Assembly (NCBI GenBank): GCA_014526335.1
Contig: JACTAT010000010.1
Coordinates: forward strand, 9,155,430-9,219,429
Source: Chrysaora quinquecirrha
Lineage: Eukaryota; Cnidaria; Scyphozoa; Semaeostomeae; Pelagiidae
Direction of reading: 5' to 3'
DNA length: 64,000 nt
Shown here piece by piece: positions 44,061 to 56,000 of the stretch. Made by a program: the position numbers and the translations under genes. Within the stretch, counting starts at the first letter, position 1; the number at the start of each line of letters is the position of its first letter. Below the pieces are notes generated by a model, which saw only the letters and a list, made by a program, of their open reading frames with translations, did not search any database and was not told where the DNA came from.

Positions 44061-47000
44061 ATGGAAGATTTGAGGAGGTCCAGCACCTCAGGCCAGCCCA
44101 GCAAAGTGAAGCGAAAAAGAGGTATATTAAACGTTACTAAAACTTCTGAACCTATTAGCAGTAAGATACCAAACTGAGTTATATCAATGGCGAAATTGTA
44201 TTCCTAGCTGCATAAATATTAGAGCATGGCCAAACGATCATTGTTTGTCACACATTTGACATTTGCTTATCAAGCATTGTCGCTTGGCTAGGTCACAATT
44301 GTGCTCCAAGCTGAGTTAGCCAAGCAATGTTTTGACAACCTTTCAATATTTTCTGATTGTCACAAGCAAGAAATGTTTGTTTAAAATGTTTGCATGTGTA
44401 ACTTTTTCAAACAATGCAACATTTTTTTTGGAAAGGTGCATCAGTGAAAGTCAGAATTGATTGAAATACTCATCTTCTTTCTCAGGTAACAAAATACCAC
44501 AAAGCGTCTTCACAAAGAAAGGACTGTGGATAGTTCGCAAAGGTAATTTGCAAATGCCACATGTAAAAAATAGAAATCATGTATTTGGAAATAAACGTTT
44601 GCCAGCAACAGCCAGCTTCGCTTGTCGAGAATAAAATGGCACCTAGTATAAAGGCTTATGTTGAGCGCTTATAGTACTGTACTTCCCTACAGATGTCCCT
44701 CGGAAATGCTTGAAAGTTTTCTACAATGGGAAATATAATCTAGATTTTGCTCGACTGCATGTTGCCTCTTTGAATAAAAGTGCAATTCTATTTTCAGCTT
44801 GTGGAGATTTGGCTAAAGGAGAGGAAAACATTCTGCAAGAAGATCAAAATGCTGGAATACAAAAAATTAATGCTGTTTTAGCAGAAGAAAAGCTTGCAAA
44901 GCTGAACCAAATGATCACGAGGTTAAAAGTGATCGTGAGAACATACATTGAAAGTAAGCAAAAGTATTCCTATTCACTTTCACTGAGCGACAGATTGTCG
45001 AAAGCTTCAAATTCAGACTTGAAATTTGTCCTAAGTTTTAATCGTCGAAACTTTCGATACATAAGCGTAGCTACACCCATCTTTTTTTATGACAAGCGCT
45101 CTATAAGCAAGGTAGTACTTGCAATACGCAGAAACAGGAATAACTAGTATGGGACTGAAAACTGCTACGGAATTATCCAATTATCCAATTAAAAAATCAT
45201 CCAATTAACGCATTTTGTTTTATACATATATTTCCAACAAAATTAGTGATGGCAAGAACATTGAAGCCAAGTATAGTATATTGCAGGCCCTGTACACCTG
45301 GGTTTAATATAAAGAAAGAGGAAAGTAAAAAGTTAAAGAATTGCTAATAAATTTTCAAAACCTAAATTCTGGGATAGGGCATCAAATATCTGACCAAAGT
45401 TCTGGGATTGGGTCGTAACGAAAATCCTTGCGGCGCGCACCCACGTATGAATTTATACCAGAGGACCCCTGTAAAGTAAGGAATTTTCTTGTCGTCAGGT
45501 TAACTTACAAAAATGAATGTTATTCTTTTTTAGGCAAGCGACTCGACATAGCCCTAAATGTCGAACAGCCACTCTATTTCAACCATCTGACAAAGGTTTG
45601 TAGCATCAATTCAGCTCATCAAGTACAGATACTTTGAGCGTTCGAGAAAAAAATTAACGTGTTTGTCGTAATGTCATCTTTCCCTGTCTTATATAGGTAT
45701 AAGTGCTGCGGAATTGAACACTTATTGGCACTGCTCGGACGTCTCTAGAAGTGACTTAAACAACATTTAAACAAGAAAGAGTTCATCAGATCTTAGAACT
45801 GAATTCAGACATTGTACTATGTTATTTTTTAGGTCCTTAACGATACGGCACTGTCCGATTATACAAGAGGTGAAAATTTCTAAAGCTCCAGCTATTTGTA
45901 GGACCCCTGCCTTTAAATTTTGAGCAAGAATTCTAAATTTTTTCTGTTCTGACGAGCTCAGAACGAAATTCTACTTTGTAAATGTGGTTGTAACAAAATG
46001 TTCCCAAACCGATAGCACATGAACAAAATGAATGCAAAATAAAGTTAATGATAGTACTGCATGGCTTAACTTTGAAAAAATGTATTTAAATTTGAGAACA
46101 GATACTATTCTGAACAGAAAAAGTACAGAATAAAGCAAGCAAATTAATTCATCTCATTCTGCACAGGGAGTAAACGGTACGCATGTTTTCCTTACACAGG
46201 GTTATGCAGAGTCTCAAAGACGAAATGGTTACAGCCTGGAAGGTAGGTGGTGATTGGCGAGGGGCGATTCACTCATCTAAAAGGTGCACGAAATTTTTAT
46301 GAACACAAAAGCATTTTCAAGGGATTTCTCTGAAAACAAAAGGTTTTCTAGCATAGATGTACGAGATTTCAAGCAGTGAATCGCCCCTCGATAATTGGTA
46401 CCATTTAAAATTACTTTTCGCCGACTGGTCTTCAAAACCTTCCTAAGCAATATGAATAGTATTTGTTGGGGAGATGAGCTCGTAACTTGTCGTAACATTA
46501 TTGTTTAGAACAATAGATTAATTGCTTGTCTTCACCAATCAGAATGCAGAAGTCATATTTGCGCATCGCGCATGTGAACAAACTTTCGCAGAAAGATTGT
46601 GCTCTTCCATCGAAGCTTCCTCGGCATGGTGTGAGAGTAGGCCTCAGACGTTCTTTTTAGGCTAATGGTTACCGTATTTAGTGTAGTGTTTGGATGTTTC
46701 ATTTTCATTGGTGTTTGTTTTCAGTGGTCATTGGTAGATAGAGAGCGTTCGACTTTGGCAGCGGGGAAACAGCACACAGCTAAAAATGATCGCCAAGCCA
46801 CGAGAGCTGTAGAGTGCTTGTGAAGTCAATAACCGTCTGTCCAAGTGGTTCGACGCCTCTTAGCTTAGGCTTTGTTTTTGGTTTTTTGGACCTACCTCTC
46901 ACAGCATGGCGAGCGTCCGGGTGCAGGATTACTTTCAGTTTTATGCAGCAAGAACAAGACCTGGCAAGCACTGTGAGTACTCTAATTGTATTTATCTAAA

Positions 47001-50000
47001 CGATCAAGGCCATTATCATTGCAAGTTATGTTGTCTCTCCTTCAATGGCCTAAGGACCCAGAGAATGTTAAAACATCTTGAAACTAAACATCCTGAAATT
47101 ATTAGACAACAAGACAATGAAGAAAATTGTGTTGATATTCAGAGCTCTCACAGTGAAAATCCTAGTTGTAATGACACGTGTTCAAATGCTTATACTGAAA
47201 GTAATCCTGCCTCGGAGATTCTCTCTCTCTCTCTCTCCCTATGAGCCCCTCAAGAGGCACTGTCCTCAAAAAAGCTAAAGTGTCAACTCCTTTGTCAGCC
47301 AAGCCTGCAAATGTCATTCTTTCTTCACCAGGTATATCCCCTCTGTTTCACAAAAGTTCTTCTAGCCAGGAAACAGAAACCTCAGATAATCTTCCTATCC
47401 AACCAGTCATATCAAACATTGGAAAATATAGTGAAAGTGAAATTGCAAATAACTGTATTGTGTCAGGATGTCAGTCCAGTTTTAAATTGAAACCTTTAGC
47501 AAGAAGAAAGCTGAGAGGAACTGGGCATAATTACTGGGACTGGGAGAGTACTATACTCATTATTACTTTTTACCAAATTGATCAAAATGTGCACCCCTTT
47601 GAAGCTCTTATTTGTGGTCAACATTGGAAAAAGTGGTACAATTACAATTATAGGTTGAAGAAGTCTCTAGGCTCACATTTTGGTATTCAAGAAAAAGATA
47701 ATTTCTTTCTTGATATGATTGATGCTGTTGCTGAATGCAAACACAGCCCTGTTGTTGATCTAGCACATAATGCTAAATTCATAACATTTTTTGCCAAACA
47801 TAATAACTTGCTCAACCAAGTCCTGAAAAATCTTAATTTCAATGACTTAAAATCTCTGTCTCTCTCTTGCAAGTCTATGAACCTTAGTATAAAGGCATAT
47901 TTAACTGATGATGGTGTTTGGGAAAGGCTGTTGAAGGTAGAATTTTCAGTAGATAAATGTTTGAGTGGAAAGAGTTATTTTGAGTCTTTCAAAGCTATTC
48001 ATAAATACTGCACATTGAAGCAGCAGCTAGATATTGACATTGATAGTTCAAAGATATTGTTGGAATTGAAAAGGGAATTTAGTACATCATCAAAAAATGA
48101 CCTGCAAACTTTGCTGAAAGCTTTTGGGGAAAACAGAAATCCCCACCCTTTAGAAACCTTAGTATATTTCACAGCGAAATACTTGTCAAAATATTTCATC
48201 ATCTATGGCCAGCTGATGAAGAATCATCATAAGCAACAATGTTTTGTTTCTGATTTTAGTGTTGGAATAGAAGTGTTGAGCACACCATTTGTTTTTCTTA
48301 TTTTTGACCTTGTTTTGACAGGAAATGAATCCATCAATCCTTCAGAATTAGCAGCACGTGCATCACTGTTTAAACTTCTTTCTATTCATTCTATCAGACA
48401 TAAAATGATGGACTATAAAATAATAACACCTCTTCAGAAAGTCTTGTCAAATGAAGTATCACTTACATGCAGTAAGCATTTAATGTCTGCTTTGAACAAA
48501 GCAGGTCTCTCAATCTCATATTCTAAAGATCTTAAGGATAGCATTCTTGCAAGAAACCTCTGGCATAATTTTGGATTGAAATCAGCATTGCAGAAAACAA
48601 CATCTAATCTGCATTGGATAGAATGTGATAATCTTGAGACCATGCTTAAATCTACATCAATCCACAATGCAGAAAGATTGACACATTTTTTAACATACCA
48701 ACTAGAGTACATTAATGCCCACAACATGATCTTAGATCTGTTTGAGAGACCACAACCTCATAACATCAGCACCTCAGTTTTCCATCTAACATGAAATGAG
48801 AAAGTGCAACACCATGAATTCATCCAAAAATGCTTCAAAAGGTAGCGGATTTGCACCAATGCCTTTCTTGTGACAGTATTATTAGTGGTCTAGCCCAGTC
48901 AAGTAATCATGACAATGCAGATTTACCTCCACTGCCAATTGCTGGTTCTGAAATGCCATCTGTGCGAATTCTTGAAAAGGAAAATGTGCTTCCCAAATCT
49001 AGCACAGTATATCTAAGAATGGAGAAACTTTGCTCTTCAAATATAGATGATGTGAAAAAATTATTAGATCTAACAGCTAATGACTATTGTTTGAATGACC
49101 TATGTTATATACCCAGTGCTGCTTCTTCACCTTTCTTGTTTGCTTCACAACTTCTCAACAAAGAGGTTGCATCTGCGAATTCACAGAATAACACCACACC
49201 TCCTCAAGTGTACTTTATACCGTGGGGCTTTGTTTCTATCACAAAATCAACAGCTGATCAAATAAGATTTACAGACAGTGAAAGTGAACTGAAGAGAATC
49301 ATCAGAATCATTACTGAGAAGCTTAAGGACCGTAAGGATGGTGTATTTGTAGCTGCACAATTGGTTGAGTCAGTCATACACCATGCTTACAGAGACATAG
49401 CAGTTTATTCAGACATTGATAAGATGATCTTGAATATTGTCCTTGGAGAGTTGCTACGCAAACAAGGTTACCTAGCCAGATCAAGCGAAATACTGCTATC
49501 TTGTCATAATGATATTCAAAACTGTACAGAGTTTCATTCAGATAACTTTATCATGATTCAGTCTGTCTCTCAGAGGCAACTTTGCAATTCGTTGTTAATC
49601 AATGCAGCTAACTGCTGCATTCAACTAGATCAGCCTCAAAGATGTATTGACATTCTTAGGTCAGGTATCCTTGCAGAAGGTGACATAATTGATGCATACC
49701 ATTCTATTTGTGTGCAAAACCTAAGAAGTTGTGCTTTTGCATGTCAGGGTAATTTTTTTGATTCTCTTACAGCAGCAGAGCTTTGCTGTGCTATTGCTAT
49801 TGAGAATTTACCAAGCAATCACAGCATCTTGGCAAACATCTTAAATCAGGTTGGTGTTATATTGGCGGCAAACAAGAAATTTGAAGAAGCATTCACTCAT
49901 TTTCAAAGAGCTCAGAATATAGTGCAACAAACAACGGGTGTTAAAAGCTTTCAGAATCTGCAGATAAATTACAACAAATTACTGACTGAGAGTGTTAGAG

Positions 50001-53000
50001 ACCAATATGTTGACGCAAGTAAACTGGAAAGGTGCTTGGAAGCTTTGCACAAAATACTCTCAAAGAACCATCATTTTACAAGTACACTGTGTGTTGCAAA
50101 CATAGAACATCACTTCAGAAATTTTTCAAACTCATTTTTCATTTGGCAATGTTCTTTTGTGGGACTATTAGATCATCCATTTAGCTGGATTGATTACCCA
50201 CCAACCTCTAAGGCTGTTGTGTTTGGGGCTGATTATCAGGTATGGGCTAATCTAAATCAACTTCTCCATTTGCACCCCCTCCGTTATTCATGGATTTCAT
50301 CACTCTTCCTTGGGTCATTCCACAAATTGGCTAATCTGCACGAAAAACTTAGGAAGAGATATGGAAAGTTTCATCTTGAAAAGCATGCAGCAGCATTTTT
50401 AGCTAATCCCAGTGCATGCAAAGTCCAATATTTGTTATCAATGAAGGATTTTGACACATCAAATGAATTTTATTACCATGATGTTTTGGCTGGGCTTACA
50501 GAATTGCTGATTTTTTATTTGCATTTTAAAAATGAGATTGATGATGAGTGTAGAACATCTGAAATGGAAGCCGTCAAGAGTGCAGCAGTATGGGATTTAT
50601 GTGTGAAACTTTCCAAATATAAGCCAGAATTGAAAGTGATTGCAGATTACCTATTTGAAGAAGGGCTTTCTGTGCTTGGACTTCTTGAAGCACAGAAATA
50701 TGGAGATTTTGATTTGGACATGCTCTTTACCAAGATTATTGCCCCCTTGCAATTTACAGCAAGAGGTGTAAACTATGGCCCAGCTTTTTGCTATCATATC
50801 CGTGACATGGAGTGCCTCAGACCTTTTGAGAAAAGTGCTGTAAGGGGCTTGTGGGTTTCAAACAAGTCTTCAAAGCCAGGTCACTGTAGACCACAAGACC
50901 AGAACCTGGAAGCACAATTTAACAACAGTGCAAAGAACTGCTTTAAGCTTGGCACAGTTGAAAACATACTCAACAAGGCCTCCATGATCCAGGAAGGTGA
51001 GCTGTGCCATAGGAATTTCAAAGTGGAATTGGGGATAGATAGTTCAGCTGCTTCTCCGTCAAAGCATTTGTTCAAATCTGACTCCTTCATACGGCTAAGG
51101 GCTTGCTGGAAAAAGGGTTTACGAAAAGTTTTTGCTGAGCTCAATATGAATCAGTCAACAAATTTTGAGCCAACTGAAATCCATTCCCTTCATTCAGATT
51201 CACTTGTGAATGCAGATCTGCGAGAAGTACGAGACATTGGAGCCAAAAGGGTAGACAAGTTTGTCTCTGTCAAAATTGCTCAGCATGATGGTTGGCGCTT
51301 GGAGAATCCCAAGTTCAGTGAAATTCTGACCGTCCCGAGACCAGCCACTAAAAGACAGCAAAAAGCAGCTCTTAACCATGCAAATCAACAACTTGAGGTT
51401 ATATCAGAGCTTCTGTTGCAGTCTACTGGCATGCAGGTGGCCATGTCAAGCTCAAGTAAACCAGTGCAGTTACTGAAGAAAGATGGTGTGAGTTTGCATT
51501 TTGCAAAAAAATCAGACCTTACGTTGTGGCTTTTTAAAAATTACGAGTCTGCTTTCTTGTCTGAGCCATCTTTTTCTGCTGCTACTGGTGCTTTTAGCGA
51601 CATTGCTTGCATGATCAGGGACTGCATGTTTGACTTCCGCAAACTCAAGATTCCAACATGTACTTATAAGGAAATGAGTAGCCATATCATTGAGCAAACG
51701 GTCCTTCCTATTTTAAGGAAATATGCCAATAGAAGTCGGCATTTTACTTTTATCCAAACTTTTGACCGTCGGGCAGACCAGACAAAGGGTTGCACTGAGG
51801 CAACAAGAGCATCAACTCCAATTTCTCCTTTACAGTATACTGGCTTTCATGTAGACCCGAATGAGCAAATCAAAGCTTTTAGCACACGTTGGTTGGATCG
51901 AGATAATGGTCGTCAAAAAATCATAACGTCATATGTCAGATCATGTCAGGACATTGATTTTTTAAAGGCAAGACATATGCCAAATAATTTCACCCATGTA
52001 ATTATTGGTGGCCACTGTGGCTTGTATGCATCTTACACAGTAGACAACATCGGCAATTTTAGTACATTGACCTCTGATTATACATGTTACCACCCTGAGG
52101 CTGATACGGTAGTTTTCTTTGCTCTAAAAAGGTTCTTAGATAATGGCCATCCATCTGGCACTTCAGTAATCATCAACTGTCCAGAGGCAGATAATGTCAC
52201 CATTCTGCTTTTACAACACAGACTTATAAGTGAAATCATAAGTACACATTCCATCAAGTTGTACTGTGCCATTCATAACAAGCTCGTAGATGCTAAGACA
52301 GGGAAACCCACAAAAAAGCCAAAAGAAGATGCAACAGTTGAAGACTTTCAGGCGTTAAGTTCCAAAGTTAAAAAGGAATTTTTTCATCGATGTCCAGAAA
52401 CTGTATAACACCATCGCAAGCTCTGAGTGCTTCAAAGAAACAGAATTCCCTTTGGAAAGTCTAGGTGCCCTAAGCATTTTCACAGGTAATGATAAAAATC
52501 CTGGCATTAGACATGTGACAAAACCCTTGGCTCTTAATGTTTATTCTCAGGCATGCAAAGACAATATTCTTCCTTCCCTTGTTGACGAGCAAGGATTTTT
52601 GAATAATTCACAGCATTGCAGGAAAGGTTTTCTCCTTCTTTATGCACGGATATATTACCACATGTATAGAGTTTACATTCGGTAACTGGACAATATTGAT
52701 TGGGAATCCATTATTTGCAACCAAGCTCCAAACTTTAAGTTACTGAGAGATATCGGATACCAGTATGCCAAAGGCCAGTTAGACAAGGTACCACCTGTGG
52801 ATGGAGCTTTTGATCAGATTTTCAACAGAGCTGTATTTCAAGCCAATGAGTACAACCAAATCTTCGAAAGTACTATTGAATACCCAAATCCAATAGAGTA
52901 CGGTTTTGAAGAGTGTCAGGGAGGTTTAAGACCAAGGTTGAATAGCATTGTGAGAGAAAGTGGGAATACAGAGCCAGATGTTGTTTTGAGCCCGGTTGAT

Positions 53001-56000
53001 GACTTATTGTTGCCCCATGAAACTACACCAAATGGCAGTGAATGTGAATGTAATGTTGATACATTGGAAGGTGATGAACAAGATCTTCAAAATTTCGTTG
53101 AATCTACCGATATCATTGGGAATAACATCGCCCATAACATCACAGCAGAAGATATTTTAAACATCACACTTGGGCAGACAGATGAGAATGAAGGTGTAGA
53201 TCTGATGACCTTAACAGAGATGTGGAATTCAACCAATGAAAGTGGCCAAGGAGACAGGGTTAATTTTCAATGAGTGATTGGCATGTGGGATAAAGTCTTG
53301 AGGAACATCAAATCAACTAGCCCATCCCGTTTCCTGGCACCCTGTAGATATATTGTGTATAGTGTAAATATAAGTGTAAAATAATTCTTTCTGTTGACCC
53401 AGAGTCCATTGTTTGGTTTTGTTTGTTTATAGCTGTTTTGTTTTTTGTTCTGTTTTGTTTGTAAATAGCCATTTTCCTAAGCTGTTACCTTGTCGTGGTG
53501 AAAATGCTTGAGTGACTCTGTGATCCTTTGAGCTTTACTAGCTGGAACTGAGAGGTTCCTTAAGGGCTACCCATGCTAGGCAGGTCATGAGGGTAGAGTT
53601 GAGACGAAAGACAGCTTGTTGGTTTGGTCTGATAATCAAACATGTTGTGGTTAGTGTCAGTTGCTAGAATCTCTAAAGAAGATTATTCTTTTAGTTCAAT
53701 AAAGTAAAAAACTTTCTACTTGCTATGGTGTCCCCATTGCTAAGGGTACCACACCATCATCAAACTTCCTGATGTCACAAATTAGCTGGATTAGACAGAG
53801 AAAAAACACTGCATCTTCAAGAAAACTCACTCCTAAGAACACAAACATCATTTGCCAGATTGTAGGAAAGTGGATGAATTTGGAAAATTGTTTTTTGTTG
53901 AGTATTATTCTTTTTCATGGATCTCTACCAAGATTGCTTCAGTGTTGACGTGTTTTGCAATCACTTGTATTAAAGGTGAAGGTGTAATAGTGGTTTAGCA
54001 CCAGCGACTAGGGTCTCAGTAAAGATAACTTATCAAGACCTTGATCCTTGCTGTGAGACTACCATAGCTGGAAGTCAAACCCCAATCTCATTGACCTTTT
54101 CAACACCAGAAGTCAGCTGTTTTCAACCATGAATCCACCTTGAAATATTTGCTAAATAATTTTACCCATAAAATTATTAGCCCACCACTGTGGAAAACGC
54201 CAAATGGCAGATACATAATGTAATACATGGGTACCATTCTCGAACTACATATATGTCATAATGATACCATACAGAAGCCAAAAATCAGAATATTAGAATC
54301 CAAAAAATTTCCTTTAATTGGCAGGACTTTAATGTTTATTAAATCAGATGTGTTATTAGATGCAGGACACTTTTCATGTTGATACTCGAAGACATTTTTT
54401 ATTATGCACAAAATGCAACTTATCTCTGAATAATATTCCTTCCTCTCACAAATAAGGATTTTACTTTTCTCTCACAAAATGTTGTAGTAATATGTTCGAC
54501 AATTACTGTTTTCATTCAGTTGATTCTGCTGTAAAAAACATGTTCCTCAAGCACATTACATTTATCATTTTTTGAATTTTTGTAGATTGTTCTTCAATAT
54601 CTTGTCACGTTCTCTCAGTGGTTGAAATCATAACAGAAATGAATTAATTTAAGATTTTCTTCATCCTTTACCTGTTAATGAAATTTAGGAAGCTGTTCTC
54701 TATCTATTCTCTTTTCGCTTTACCAACAACGGCCAAACAAATGATTCTTGCATATTTAGTCGTAAAAAGTAGAAACAAAGAATTTGGAAAATATTCTTAT
54801 CTAAAAATTCGTCAATTTTTTCAATCTCCATTCATAGCAGTTCTGCGAATCTCTCGATACTTGATACTACATCACACAGCTTTCCCGCTTCCACGTCCGC
54901 CATCATCAATAATCTGCTGCTTCGTTGTTATGTACAAAATACTTATACGCATGCGTAAATATGTCATGGACGGGGGACTCGTAAATTTCTGAAGACTTAC
55001 TTGCTCTCATCTCCCCAACAAGTATTGTAAAGTCTGCTTTCCATATGTTCGTAAGTGACCATCATTGCAGCGGGGAAACTATCAATGATATGTAATGGGA
55101 ATATGCTGGATAAAAATTGGTTCCATTTTTGAAAAATAGGTTTCTTATATGCAAGTCTTTATTATATCTGGTGAACATGGTACAACGTTTTAAGTCGCAC
55201 CAAGGTGCAATACCTGACATTCCTTGAACAGATGTTGTATTTTATATGTTCTCCAATTTGTCGTCTTTATATTGTGTAAAAACCTGATACTATATTTTAC
55301 TTCTTTGCAATTATAGGTGTTTGTATGTAAATGAAATAGCTGCTCTTAAAGTTTGGTTGAAATATGCCACAACAATGACCCCTGATACATCTTCCTTGGA
55401 TTTATTTCAGATGATAAGTTTGACTGCAGATTCAAAATTAAGAATAAAGCAGAGGAACCAGCAATTGTAAGAATTGAAAATGAAGTAAATTTAAACGAGT
55501 CGAAACATATGCTTATAAAAAGTGAAAAAACTGTACGAGTGAAGGTGCTATGTGGTGAAGATTATCCCAAATTGCATGCAATGACAAAGGATTTGAGACA
55601 ACCACTGCTAGTAAATGGACACACAGAGATAGAATTGGAGCTAGTGATAGACTACGACAGAGTTGTAGAGTTGTCTGATCTTGGTAAGAACTTTTTAGAC
55701 ATCAGAGATGTAATTTTTAATATATTTTATAAAAGAGCATGTCATGCAATTCGATCAAGTGCCATCTTCGACATATCTGAAAAAAGAGATTTTTTTCTTA
55801 TTCACAGGACATATGTCAAGTGCTGATGAGAGCAGTGGCGGTGACTATTGGGAAGAAGAGGAAATACAAGAAGATTTTCCGACAATGACTGCAGGTTTTA
55901 CTTGGTAAATAATACTAATATAACCGAATATAACAATGTTGAAGCATCCTCAACTGCAGTAAAAAATAAAAAAATTCGATCTTTGCAACAATGTTGTTTT

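Larger units (their letters stand above)
46464..55020 (+). mobile_element. 8.6 kb TIR transposon with giant PIN-like protein gene
   Basis: Perfect 15 bp inverted ends TGTTGGGGAGATGAG (46464-46478 and 55006-55020), flanked by the exact 6 bp direct repeat AGTATT (46458-46463 and 55021-55026). A single long gene region (46906-53273, +) fills most of it. The remaining 1.7 kb on the right (53274-55005) has no ORF with domain support. It lies in the fifth intron of the host gene, in the same orientation. No DDE-type transposase is visible. The giant protein is the only candidate for the mobility function. A 6 bp duplication is shared by several unrelated superfamilies, so class is open. Confidence 0.85.
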
